Part shown: one piece after another, positions 37,710 to 46,905 of the stretch
Position numbering within the stretch: position 1 is the first letter of the stretch
How the letters are laid out: each line of letters begins with the position of its first letter
From: Bartonella alsatica
GTDB taxonomy: Bacteria; Pseudomonadota; Alphaproteobacteria; Rhizobiales; Rhizobiaceae
Assembly (NCBI RefSeq): GCF_013388295.1
Contig: NZ_CP058235.1
Coordinates: 722,001 to 786,000 of the forward strand
Length of the DNA stretch: 64,000 bases
Direction: 5' to 3'
Notes under the pieces: generated by a model
The model's database searches: none
What the model was told of the DNA's origin: nothing
The model's input: the letters and a program-made list of their open reading frames with translations, nothing else
Translations under genes and position numbers: made by a program

Positions 37710-38759
37710 ATGATTAAAAGAAGCATGAAACTGCTTATTGTGGGAGTAATTTGGCTTGCAAGCGTTATCGCTATTGCAAATTCTGCTGGAAGCACTGAAG
37801 AATCCTCAAATCTCAAAAACTCTTTGAACACTATTCAAACAGCTTCAAGCACACAAGAGTCTTTCCATCCCTTACAAGCTGGAGAATATGATCAAGCCTA
37901 CGACTATTACGTTCAAGGCTATTATTTGAAAGCCTTTCGTGAAGCACTCAGACGTGCTGAACAAAATGATCCTTTCGCACAAACTCTTCTTGCTCGGATT
38001 TACATGGAAGGATGTGCAGTTCCCGTTGATGGTGCTCGTGCTGCTTTATGGTTTGGACGTGCAGCAAAACAAGGCGAACCACAAGCACAATTGCGCTATG
38101 GACTGATGCTATTTGATGGTAATTTTATTACACAAAATCAAGAACTTGGTGAACAATTTATTCAAAAATCCGTAGAAGCCGGAGTAAAAGAAGCCTATTA
38201 TTATTATGGGCAATTGCTTCTTTATAAAGCTTCACGTGAAAAGCAAATTCTTGCTGGTGTTACGATACAAAGTCGTGAAAATGAAGCGATAGAACAGGCA
38301 CTAAAATGGTTCTTAAAAGGTGCGTCTCTTGGTGATCCCGAAGCAGCTTTTGCTGCAGCAAAAATTCTTTCTTTAGGAACTTTAACGCGGCCAAAAGATG
38401 ATCGTAATGCACGCAAACTTATGGAAGTTGCAGCTCAAAACAAACATTCTCTAGCTCAAATTCTTTTGGCACAATGGCTAGTACAAGGTCGTGGGGGAAA
38501 AACTGATTTTCAACGTGCTTTTCATTTGCTTTTGAACAATGCGCTCAACATGAGCGCACCAGCACAGATTTCTCTTTCAAGACTTTATCGAGATGGAATA
38601 GGCACAACAGGCGATATGATAAAGGCAGCAGCATGGTATATGCTTGCAAAACAAGCAAAAATACAAGCTCCTGATCTTGAAATGATGCTTGATGGGTTAG
38701 ATAACACACAATTGGAAGAAGCACGAAAAGAAGCAATAAAGCTTCTTCCTGTTTTTTAA
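37710..38759 (+). CDS. Exported Sel1-repeat protein
   Basis: A signal peptide (residues 1-26, LLIVGVIWLASVIAIANSAG) precedes about six Sel1-like repeats, for example AQTLLARIYMEGCAVPVDGARAALWFGRAAKQGEPQAQLRYGLMLFDG and AQISLSRLYRDGIGTTGDMIKAAAWYMLAKQ. Sel1 proteins scaffold protein complexes, often in the envelope. The partner is unknown. It is close behind the ThiE-like gene and probably co-transcribed. Confidence 0.8.
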   Translation: MIKRSMKLLIVGVIWLASVIAIANSAGSTEESSNLKNSLNTIQTASSTQESFHPLQAGEYDQAYDYYVQGYYLKAFREALRRAEQNDPFAQTLLARIYMEGCAVPVDGARAALWFGRAAKQGEPQAQLRYGLMLFDGNFITQNQELGEQFIQKSVEAGVKEAYYYYGQLLLYKASREKQILAGVTIQSRENEAIEQALKWFLKGASLGDPEAAFAAAKILSLGTLTRPKDDRNARKLMEVAAQNKHSLAQILLAQWLVQGRGGKTDFQRAFHLLLNNALNMSAPAQISLSRLYRDGIGTTGDMIKAAAWYMLAKQAKIQAPDLEMMLDGLDNTQLEEARKEAIKLLPVF

Positions 38760-39074
38760 AAAATGCTTGAAAAAATGATATCCTTTTCTTCAAAATAGAT
38801 AAATTCTCACAAAATCCCCATAAAAATCTTTGTGCAAATTGTTAAAAAGCTTGCGTCTGAGCACTTTTTATGGTCTTGCAAAGAACTGAAAAGCAAGAAA
38901 AGATAAAAAAGTTCTTTAATTTAGGAGTACTTTCTAGGCTCTTCTCTCTGCAAAAACAACGAAAGAACTCACCATAAAAACAACAAAAGAGCTCGCCACA
39001 AAGACAACGAGGGGAATAGCCATACAAGGACAAAAAGAGCTCTCTTTTTGTAGGAATAGAATTGGATAGAAACG
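38760..39074. other. efp leader region with a short repeat
   Basis: An imperfect 24 bp direct repeat (AAAACAACGAAAGAACTCACCATA / AAAACAACAAAAGAGCTCGCCACA / partial third) spans about 38952-39010. No gene is supported. The region must carry the efp promoter. Confidence 0.5.
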
Positions 39075-39650
39075 ATGAAAATTAATGGCAATGAAATTCG
39101 CCCCGGTAACGTAATTGAACATCAAGGAAGTTTATGGGTTGCTGTTAAATGCAACGCGGTAAAACCAGGAAAAGGCGGTGCATTTAATCAAGTTGAAATG
39201 AAAAATTTGATTGATGGTACAAAACTCAATGAACGATTTCGTGCTGCCGAAACGGTTGAAAGAGTACGCCTTGAACAAAAGGATTTTACGTTTCTTTATC
39301 AACAAGGTGATGCTTTGATCTTTATGGATTCTCAATCCTATGAACAACTTGAATTGCTAAAGGATTTTGTTGGTGAACGTGCTGCTTTTCTCCAAGATGG
39401 GATGACTGTCACAGTTGAACTTTATCAAGAAAAGCCAATCGGCATATCCCTTCCCGATCAGGTTATTGTAACGATTGCTGAGGCTGACCCAGCCATCAAG
39501 GGGCAAACAGTCACAGCCTCTTATAAACCTGCAATTCTTGAAAATGGTATCCGTATTCTTGTTCCACCCTTTATAAATACTGGTGAACGTGTCATTGTCG
39601 ACACCAACGAGTTGATCTATTTGCGTCGTGCAAATGAAAAGGATAAATAA
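39075..39650 (+). CDS. efp: Translation elongation factor P
   Basis: Relieves ribosome stalling at polyproline. The KOW-like N-terminal domain carries the modification loop [10 protein letters not shown], with Lys33 as the expected site. The two OB domains follow, ending [21 protein letters not shown]. Length 191 is normal. suhB follows 11 bases after the stop. Confidence 0.97.
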   Translation: MKINGNEIRPGNVIEHQGSLWVAVKCNAVKPGKGGAFNQVEMKNLIDGTKLNERFRAAETVERVRLEQKDFTFLYQQGDALIFMDSQSYEQLELLKDFVGERAAFLQDGMTVTVELYQEKPIGISLPDQVIVTIAEADPAIKGQTVTASYKPAILENGIRILVPPFINTGERVIVDTNELIYLRRANEKDK

Positions 39651-39661
39651 AGGAATAAAAG

Positions 39662-40453
39662 ATGCCCCATTCTGCAATCATGAATGTTATGGTGCAAGCT
39701 GCAATAAAAGCAGGACGCTCGTTGGTGCGTGATTACGGTGAAGTACAAAATTTGCAAGTGTCTTTGAAAGGACCTGCAGATTATGTAAGCCAAGCAGATC
39801 GTAAAGCTGAAAAAATTATTTTCCATGAATTAAGCAAAGCACGACCCAAATTTGGTTTTCTAATGGAAGAGTCTGAGGAAATTATTGGAGAAGATTCACA
39901 GCATCGTTTCATTGTTGATCCTTTAGATGGCACAACAAATTTTCTCCATGGCATTCCTTTTTTTGCTGTTTCTATTGCTTTAGAAAGTCAAGGAAAAATC
40001 GTTGCTGGCGTTATTTATAATCCCGTAAGTGATGAGCTATTTACCGCTGAACGTGGTAGTGGAGCTTTCTTTAATGACCGACGCTGTCGCGTTTCTGCAC
40101 GACGAAGACTGGAAGATTGTGTCATTGCAACGGGTATGCCGCATTTTGGTCGCCCAGGTCATGGAGCATATCTTATTGAATTGCGCAATGTGATGATGGA
40201 AGTTTCTGGACTTCGTCGTTTTGGAGCTGCTGCTCTTGATTTGGCTTATGTCGCAGCTGGAAGAACCGATGGATTTTGGGAAGATAACCTACAAATTTGG
40301 GATATAGCTGCTGGAATACTGATGGTCCGTGAAGCCGGTGGTTTTGTCACAGATAAAGAAGGCGGTAATGATATATTTCGCAAAAAAAACATCATTGCTG
40401 GCAACGAACACATTCGCATCAAGTTAGAAAAAACTCTTAAGAAAGGAATTTAA
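39662..40453 (+). CDS. suhB: Inositol monophosphatase family protein SuhB
   Basis: A Mg-dependent phosphatase; in E. coli SuhB also acts in rRNA antitermination complexes. The metal-binding motifs are FLMEESEE, DPLDGTTNFLHGIPFFAVSIAL and WDIAAGILMVREAGG. Length 263 is normal. It follows efp closely, the two forming a likely operon. Confidence 0.95.
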   Translation: MPHSAIMNVMVQAAIKAGRSLVRDYGEVQNLQVSLKGPADYVSQADRKAEKIIFHELSKARPKFGFLMEESEEIIGEDSQHRFIVDPLDGTTNFLHGIPFFAVSIALESQGKIVAGVIYNPVSDELFTAERGSGAFFNDRRCRVSARRRLEDCVIATGMPHFGRPGHGAYLIELRNVMMEVSGLRRFGAAALDLAYVAAGRTDGFWEDNLQIWDIAAGILMVREAGGFVTDKEGGNDIFRKKNIIAGNEHIRIKLEKTLKKGI

Positions 40454-40544
40454 CTCTCAAAAAAACAGCAATCTGGAAATAGTATTTTGTGTTTCCTAAA
40501 GCGCACCGACGATAATTCCCAAAGAATTTATTGATAATATTAGT

Positions 40545-42335
40545 TTATTCAGGGGAAAATTGCAATTTAGCTAAATAGGCATAAATCCCGTTTTGTGCAA
40601 TGAGTTCTGTATGTGTCCCTTCCTCAACAAGAGCACCTTTATCCATTACAAGAATACGATCAGCTTTTAAAATTGTTGCTAGACGGTGAGCAATTACTAA
40701 TGTTGTTCGATTTTGCATCAACCCTTCTAATGCTTCTTGCACTAACTTTTCACTATTTGCATCTAAAGCCGACGTTGCTTCATCAAGCAGTAACAGTGGA
40801 GCATTTCTTAAAATCGCGCGTGCAATACCAATGCGTTGTTTTTGCCCACCCGAAAGCATGGTACCACGCTCTCCCACTTTTGTATCCAAACCGTCTGGTA
40901 AAGCTTCAATAAACTCAAGTGCGTTGGCTGCTTTAGCGGCAGCGATAATTTGTTCTTCATAAGTATTTTCTGTACCGAAAATAATATTATCGCGTAACGT
41001 GCCATCAAAAATGGCGACATCTTGTGGAACATAAGAAATTGCACTGCGTAAATCTTGTAAAGAAAGGCGATTGATCTCCCTGCCATCAAATCGAATTTGA
41101 CCACTTATAGGATCATAAAAACGAAGGATCAAAGAAAAAATAGTACTTTTTCCTGCACCTGAAGCACCAACAAAAGCAACTGTTTCACCCGCTTTGACAG
41201 AAAAAGAAAGAGAGCGTAAAATCTTTTCTTGTGGCCTAGAAGGATAAATAAAATTAACTTGATCAAAAACAATAGCACCTTGAATAGGTTTTGCCAGTGG
41301 CAAAGGAACCTCTGGAGCTAAAATAGTAGGCTGTTCCTGCAACAATTCGGCAAGCCGTTCAGCAGCTCCTGCTGCTTGTATTAATTCTGCACCTATTTCC
41401 GATAATTGCGCAAAGGTTGAAGCTCCAAAAACCGCATAAAGAACAAATTGACCTAATGTTCCCCCTGTCATAGTCCCATTCAAAACATCCCGTGACCCAA
41501 TCCATAAAACAGCGACCACACTGCTGAAAACCAGAAAAATTGCAAATCCTGTAAAAAAGGAACGCAAAATCACAGAAGCACGTGCCGTTTGAAAAGCACG
41601 TTCTATCAACTGTGAAAAACGTGTAGCAACAAGTTTTTCAGCAGTAAAAGCCTGCACAGTGCGAATAGAGCTTACCTGTTCTGTTGCTAAAGCATTAGCA
41701 TCTGCTAAACGGTCTTGCGCAGCGCGTGTACGTGCACGAACCCTACGCCCAAAAACAACTAACGGAATAGCAACAAAGGGGATGGCAAGCAAAACAAGCG
41801 TGGACAATTTAGCATTGGTAATAACCATCATTACAATTGCTCCAATCACCACAATCAAATGACGCAAAGCGGTAGAGGCAGTTGAACCAACAGCTAATTT
41901 TATTTGCGTTGTATCCGTTAAAAGCCGGGAAACAATTTCACCAGAATGAGACTTATCAAAAAAAGCAGGCGAAAGTTTCATAATATGTACAAAAACATCA
42001 CGCCGTAAATCGGCAACAATCCGTTCTCCCAAAGTGATGACACAATAATAACGGCAAGCAGAAGCAAGTGCGAGAAGCAAAGCCAAAACAAACAAAATAA
42101 AGAAATAAAAATTGATATGACCATGACTTGAAGTAGAAAAACCATAATCAAACATTTGGCGGATAGCAACGGGCAAAGCGAGCGTAACAAGAGCAGCAAC
42201 AGACAAAGCTAAAAAGGCAAATATAAACAACCAACGATAACGTACAAGATAAGGACCAAAAGTTGCAAGCAACGAGAATGAAGACTTTTTTGTGGAAGGC
42301 TTTATAAATTTTTTTGAATGATTGAAAAGATTCAT
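40545..42335 (-). CDS. MsbA-type ABC exporter (fused permease and ATPase)
   Basis: A 596-residue half-transporter. Six membrane helices lie in residues 25-330. The nucleotide-binding domain has Walker A GASGAGKST, the Q loop SYVPQDVAIFDG, the signature LSGGQKQRIGIARAIL, Walker B LLLLDEATSALD and the H loop in VIAHRLATI. MsbA-type relatives flip lipid A or lipids across the inner membrane, but many alphaproteobacterial members have unknown substrates. It converges with suhB. Confidence 0.9.
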   Translation of the reverse strand: MNLFNHSKKFIKPSTKKSSFSLLATFGPYLVRYRWLFIFAFLALSVAALVTLALPVAIRQMFDYGFSTSSHGHINFYFFILFVLALLLALASACRYYCVITLGERIVADLRRDVFVHIMKLSPAFFDKSHSGEIVSRLLTDTTQIKLAVGSTASTALRHLIVVIGAIVMMVITNAKLSTLVLLAIPFVAIPLVVFGRRVRARTRAAQDRLADANALATEQVSSIRTVQAFTAEKLVATRFSQLIERAFQTARASVILRSFFTGFAIFLVFSSVVAVLWIGSRDVLNGTMTGGTLGQFVLYAVFGASTFAQLSEIGAELIQAAGAAERLAELLQEQPTILAPEVPLPLAKPIQGAIVFDQVNFIYPSRPQEKILRSLSFSVKAGETVAFVGASGAGKSTIFSLILRFYDPISGQIRFDGREINRLSLQDLRSAISYVPQDVAIFDGTLRDNIIFGTENTYEEQIIAAAKAANALEFIEALPDGLDTKVGERGTMLSGGQKQRIGIARAILRNAPLLLLDEATSALDANSEKLVQEALEGLMQNRTTLVIAHRLATILKADRILVMDKGALVEEGTHTELIAQNGIYAYLAKLQFSPE

Positions 42336-42524
42336 AAGGTTTTGCTCACTATATTTGGTTGTTTATAACACTTGCATGCAACGTTGTATCTTGAACACTT
42401 GTTTTTTGATGCGTGCTCGGTTATAGGAGTATTACTTTAATCAGTTTTAACAAAAAGACAAAGGAAGCGCACTTAAAAAGTGATAAAGTGCCATTTTACT
42501 CTATAAATACAAAAGGTTTGACGC

Positions 42525-42746
42525 ATGAAAGCGAATATTCATCCTGATTATCACAAAATTACCGTCGTTATGACAGATGGAACTCGATATACAACACGTT
42601 CCACTTGGGGAAAAGAAGGAGATGTCCTTAATTTGGATATCGACCCCAAATCCCATCCAGCGTGGACAGGCGGGTCTCAAACACTCGTAGACCGTGGTGG
42701 ACGTGTTTCTAAATTTAAAAATCGTTTTGGTAATCTTGGTATATAA
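42525..42746 (+). CDS. rpmE: 50S ribosomal protein L31
   Basis: A 73-residue protein starting [22 protein letters not shown] and ending [15 protein letters not shown], the standard L31 pattern. It lacks the CxxC zinc pair of type A L31 (C-minus form). It stands alone between the ABC exporter and the aldolase. Confidence 0.96.
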   Translation: MKANIHPDYHKITVVMTDGTRYTTRSTWGKEGDVLNLDIDPKSHPAWTGGSQTLVDRGGRVSKFKNRFGNLGI

Positions 42747-43058
42747 AAGCCTCGCTCTGGTTCTAAAGAGAAAAAACGCCTGATAAGCTGCTTACTATAC
42801 ATTAAAAACGATAAAACTGCTTTGGCTTGTAAAAGGAACACCGTTTAATAGTCCTTTACAGTGGAGTTCTTATAGAAAACACTTTTAAGCTGCTCGTGAA
42901 ATGCCCCACTCAAAGCAGAGTTTTTTGCATGTTAAAGAAAAATAGAAACTGATTACTTCTATAAACCATGATGATACAAAGAAAAAAGGAGAAGAGGGCT
43001 AAAAAGCCCTCGCTCGAAACGATAAAAAGAAATTTGTAAACACAAGATTTAGAGCATT
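42747..43058. other. rpmE-fbaB convergent region with a terminator
   Basis: A 7 bp stem GAGGGCT / AGCCCTC with an AAAA loop (42994-43011) lies about 50 bases after the aldolase stop on the minus strand and is followed there by TTCTCCTTTTTTC. It is a probable terminator for the aldolase gene. Nothing else is recognised. Confidence 0.6.
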
Positions 43059-44090
43059 TTAAGCATACGACTTTTCCTGGTCTTTTGTCCATTTTCCCAA
43101 AGCAGCAAGATGGTTCATTCGGGCACGATGACAAAAAGCCTTTTGTGCAACAGCAACATTTTCATCTTTTCCAGCCCATGCTTTTAAGGCAGCCGCTTGT
43201 AATGCCCGTCCATAAGAGAAAGTTAATTTCCAAGGTAAAGTCCCTAAAGCATTCATAGCAGATAAATGCGCCGTTGCTTCTTCATCGCACTGCCCTCCAG
43301 AAAGAAAAGCAATTCCCGGAACAGAAGCAGGTACAGTCTGTTTAAGAACCTGGATCGTCTTTTCAGCCACCTCTTCAACAGAAGCATTGCGCGCATCTTT
43401 TCCATCAATCACCATATTGGGTTTTAAAATCATACCCTCGAAAAGCACATGACACTCAAATAATTCTTTAAAAACCGTGTTTAAGACAGCTTGTGTAACC
43501 TCAAAACAACGTGCAATTGAATGTTGACGTGATGGCCCATCCATCAGCACTTCCGGCTCAACAATAGGCACAAGACCTACTTCCTGACATAAAGCAGCAT
43601 AGCGTGCTAAAGCCTGTGCATTTTGACTTATTGCACCTTTTGTTGGCAAAACACGTTCATCAATAGCAATCACCGCACGCCATTTAGCAAAACGCGCTCC
43701 CAAAGCATAATAATCTTTTAAACGCTCACGCAGTCCATCCAACCCTTCTGTAATCGTTTCATGAGGAAAAGCGGCCAATGGTTTGGCACCGGTATCAACT
43801 TTAATTCCCGGCAAAGCACCCGCATCACGAATAAGATCTGTCAACATCTGCCCCGTAGAAGCTTTTTGACGAATGGTTTCATCAAATAAAATGACACCAG
43901 AGATAGCACTTCTCATAGCTTCTTTTGCAGTAAAAAGCATTTCACGATAGGCGCGACGATTATTCTCATTGCATTCAACACCAATGCTTTCAAAACGCTT
44001 TCCAATCGTCGCAGTACTTTCATCTGCAGCTAAAATACCTTTCCCTGCACTCACCAGAGTAAGTGCTATATCTTCAAGACGTTCATTCAT
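43059..44090 (-). CDS. fbaB: Class I fructose-bisphosphate aldolase
   Basis: Cleaves fructose-1,6-bisphosphate to triose phosphates through a lysine Schiff base. The family start ILAADESTATIGKRFESIGVE, EPEVLMDGPSRQHS and the active-site Lys in GMILKPNMVIDG are visible, with FLSGGQ near the end. Length 343 is normal. It lies downstream of pgk on the same strand. Confidence 0.93.
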   Translation of the reverse strand: MNERLEDIALTLVSAGKGILAADESTATIGKRFESIGVECNENNRRAYREMLFTAKEAMRSAISGVILFDETIRQKASTGQMLTDLIRDAGALPGIKVDTGAKPLAAFPHETITEGLDGLRERLKDYYALGARFAKWRAVIAIDERVLPTKGAISQNAQALARYAALCQEVGLVPIVEPEVLMDGPSRQHSIARCFEVTQAVLNTVFKELFECHVLFEGMILKPNMVIDGKDARNASVEEVAEKTIQVLKQTVPASVPGIAFLSGGQCDEEATAHLSAMNALGTLPWKLTFSYGRALQAAALKAWAGKDENVAVAQKAFCHRARMNHLAALGKWTKDQEKSYA

Positions 44091-44198
44091 AAAAATTCCT
44101 CTTTATTCTGTCTAATTTCTAAAAATAGCAATATAGCCAGCTACCCTATACAACCTGAGACCATACAGCTTTTTTAACTTTTCCTTCAAATCAAATCT

Positions 44199-45392
44199 TT
44201 AAGCCTGCATGAGAGCGAAAATACCAGGAAGCATCTTGCCTTCCATCCATTCTAAAAAAGCCCCCCCTGCAGTCGAAAGATAAGTAAAATCATTAGCAAC
44301 ACCAGCATGATTAAGTGCAAAAACCGTATCTCCCCCACCTGCAATTGAAATCAATTTTCTTGCCGAGCTCCGTTCTGCTGCATGACGTGCCACTGCTATC
44401 GTTCCCTGTTCAAAGGGAGGCACCTCAAAAACACCAAGAGGGCCATTCCACACAAGGGTAGCAGCCTTATCAATCACAGCATTGATATTTGCAATGGAGT
44501 TTGTACCAATATCCAGAATCATTCCCTTTTCCGGAATATCTCCAATATCATAAAGACGATGTGGTGCATTTTTTTCAAAGCGAAATCCAACCATCACATC
44601 CACAGGGAGTAGAAGCGTACATTGGTACTCTTGCGCTTTTTCAATAACTTTTTTTACAGTTTCCATCAATGCATGTTCACACAATGACTTTCCAACTTGA
44701 ACACCTTGGGCTGCCAAAAAACTGTTGGCCATACCACCACCAATCACCAAATAATTGACCTTTTCAATCAAATGATTAAGCACAAAAAGTTTACTAGAAA
44801 CCTTTGCACCTCCAACAATTGCAACTACTGGACGCGTCGGATTGCCAAGCGCCTTTTCTAAAGCCTGCAATTCACACTGCAAAGAACGTCCCGCATAAGA
44901 AGGCAAAAAATGCGTTATTCCCTCCACCGAAGCATGAGCACGGTGAGAAACTGAAAAAGCATCATTGACATAGAGATCCCCATGATGAGCTAAGGCTGCA
45001 GCAAAAGAACAATCATTCTTTTCTTCACCTGGATGAAAACGAACATTTTCAAGTACTAAAACATTACCGTTTTGCAATGCTTCAACCGCCATTTGCGCTG
45101 TTGTTCCAATACAATCTGATGCAAAAGCCACCGACTGATTAATTATTTTCTCCAGTACTTGTACAACGGGGCGTAGAGAAAATTCTGGCTCCCCTTGTCC
45201 CTTGGGACGCCCACAATGGGAAAGTAGAATAAGTTTAGCGCCACGTTTTTGAAGTTCAACAAGTGTCTCTTTATGTCGTTTAATACGCGTCTCATCACCC
45301 ACTTTTCCTTGCACCATTGGCACATTAAAATCTACCCGCACAAGAACACGTTTCCCGGTGACATCAACATCATCAAGTGTACGAAAACCCAT
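44199..45392 (-). CDS. pgk: Phosphoglycerate kinase
   Basis: Transfers phosphate from 1,3-bisphosphoglycerate to ADP. The ATG at 45392 (MGFRTLDDVDVTGKRVLVRVDFNVP) is preferred: GGAGAAGG is just upstream and the product is then 397 residues, the family size; the longer frame from 45461 adds 23 unrelated residues. LLSHCGRPKG, VLENVRFHPGEE and the C-terminal nucleotide site SIAGGGDTVFAL are present. It lies between gap and fbaB. Confidence 0.96.
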   Translation of the reverse strand: MGFRTLDDVDVTGKRVLVRVDFNVPMVQGKVGDETRIKRHKETLVELQKRGAKLILLSHCGRPKGQGEPEFSLRPVVQVLEKIINQSVAFASDCIGTTAQMAVEALQNGNVLVLENVRFHPGEEKNDCSFAAALAHHGDLYVNDAFSVSHRAHASVEGITHFLPSYAGRSLQCELQALEKALGNPTRPVVAIVGGAKVSSKLFVLNHLIEKVNYLVIGGGMANSFLAAQGVQVGKSLCEHALMETVKKVIEKAQEYQCTLLLPVDVMVGFRFEKNAPHRLYDIGDIPEKGMILDIGTNSIANINAVIDKAATLVWNGPLGVFEVPPFEQGTIAVARHAAERSSARKLISIAGGGDTVFALNHAGVANDFTYLSTAGGAFLEWMEGKMLPGIFALMQA

Positions 45393-45729
45393 CACTGCAC
45401 CTTCTCCACTTTCTGTGGTTACACATAAAAAGCACACCTCCCTAACTTTCTTTCCACTCAATTCTTTTTGCTTTTACATAAAAAAAACTTGTAACTGTGC
45501 TTTCTCAAACTTCGTTTTGTTTAAGCTTCACTTTTTCAAATTTTGCCCTTTCATGAAATTTTAAAACACATATTGTACAAATACAGAAAACCCTATCAAT
45601 CACTTAAACAGCACCTTTTTTTTAACGTACCAATAGCGATTCTAGGCGTCTTTTTCAAAAAGAATACGCCTTTATTCTTATCATAAAATTTGACTTTGTT
45701 AAGATAAAAGAGAGGCTTCAGAACCTCTT
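45393..45729. other. gap-pgk spacer with a terminator
   Basis: An imperfect hairpin AGAGG-N8-CCTCT (45711-45728) next to the gap stop, followed on the minus strand by CTTTTATC, may terminate gap. A second inverted repeat (AGGCGT / ACGCCT, about 45642-45672) lies further on. No gene is present. Confidence 0.5.
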
Positions 45730-46737
45730 TTATATTGTTTTGGCAAAAGCTACTGCCGTATCAGCCATACGGTTTGAAAAACCCCATTCATTATCGTACC
45801 AAACCAGAACACGACAAAGCTGACCATCAATTACCTTTGTTTGATCATTATGGAAAATAGCTGAATGCGGATTATGATTAAAATCACAACTCACAAGCTT
45901 TTCTTCTGTATAGTCCAAAATTCCTTTGAGTGACCCTCGTGCAGCAGTGCAAATAGCCATATTAATTTCTTCAACCGTTGTGGAACGTTTAGCAGTAAAT
46001 GTTAAATCAACCACAGAAACATTCGGAGTTGGAACACGAATCGACACACCATCGAGCAATCCTTTTAACTCTGGCAAGACCAAGCCCACAGCTTTCGCCG
46101 CCCCTGTCGAGGTAGGAATCATAGAAAGAGCTGCCGCGCGTGTACGATAAAGGTCACGATGCATTGTATCCAACACAGGTTGATCACCTGTATAAGAATG
46201 GATCGTCGTCATAAAACCTTTTTCAATGCCAACTGTATTGTGCAAAACCTGCGCAACAGGCGCTAAACAGTTAGTTGTACAAGAAGCATTGGAAACAATC
46301 CTATGCTCTTTGCTTAGAAATTGATGATTAACTCCATAAACCACAGTGAAATCTGCACCCTCCGAAGGAGCAGAAATAAGAACACGCTTTGCTCCCGCAT
46401 CTAAGTGAGCACTTGCTTTGTCACGCGCAGTAAAAATACCTGTACATTCCAAAGCAATATCGATATCTAAATCTTTCCAAGGCAACTGTACTGGGTCACG
46501 CTCTGCCAACACCTTTATCAAACCGCGTCCTATATCAAGCGCATCACCAACAACCCTAACCGCACCAGGAAAACGCCCATGGACTGAATCATAGCGTAAT
46601 AAATGAGCATTTGTTTCCACCGATCCCAAATCATTAACGGCCACAACTTCAATATCTTGTCGTCCACTTTCCACAAGTGAGCGCAAAATATTGCGTCCAA
46701 TACGACCAAACCCATTAATTGCAACGCGAACCGTCAT
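45730..46737 (-). CDS. gap: Glyceraldehyde-3-phosphate dehydrogenase
   Basis: The NAD-binding start [21 protein letters not shown], the active-site [15 protein letters not shown] with the catalytic Cys, and [12 protein letters not shown] near the end are all present. Length 335 is normal. Upstream, between gap and tkt, is a decayed copy of its own first ~150 bases (46757-46905); the start used here has GGGAAAATGGGAA before it. Confidence 0.97.
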   Translation of the reverse strand: MTVRVAINGFGRIGRNILRSLVESGRQDIEVVAVNDLGSVETNAHLLRYDSVHGRFPGAVRVVGDALDIGRGLIKVLAERDPVQLPWKDLDIDIALECTGIFTARDKASAHLDAGAKRVLISAPSEGADFTVVYGVNHQFLSKEHRIVSNASCTTNCLAPVAQVLHNTVGIEKGFMTTIHSYTGDQPVLDTMHRDLYRTRAAALSMIPTSTGAAKAVGLVLPELKGLLDGVSIRVPTPNVSVVDLTFTAKRSTTVEEINMAICTAARGSLKGILDYTEEKLVSCDFNHNPHSAIFHNDQTKVIDGQLCRVLVWYDNEWGFSNRMADTAVAFAKTI

Positions 46738-46756
46738 TTCCCATTTTCCCTATTTT

Positions 46757-46905
46757 ATTATAGCGCAACAAACGAGTATTTGTTTCCACCGATTCCAAAT
46801 CATTAACCACTACAATCTTCAATATTTCGATCAATCACTTTCCATAAGTGAACGCGAAATACTGCTCCTAATACCTATCAACCCTATTAATTGCAATGCG
46901 AACTG
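46757..46905 (-). pseudogene. Decayed tandem copy of the gap 5' end
   Basis: TTTGTTTCCACCGATtCCAAATCATTAAC-type sequence here matches 46588-46737 with an offset of about 169 bases, including the start codon region: AACTGTCATTTCACATTTTCC beside the tkt stop equals AACCGTCATTTCCCATTTTCC before gap. Many substitutions and small indels have closed the frame. The copy's start overlaps the tkt stop (ATGA), the likely ancestral tkt-gap junction. Confidence 0.9.
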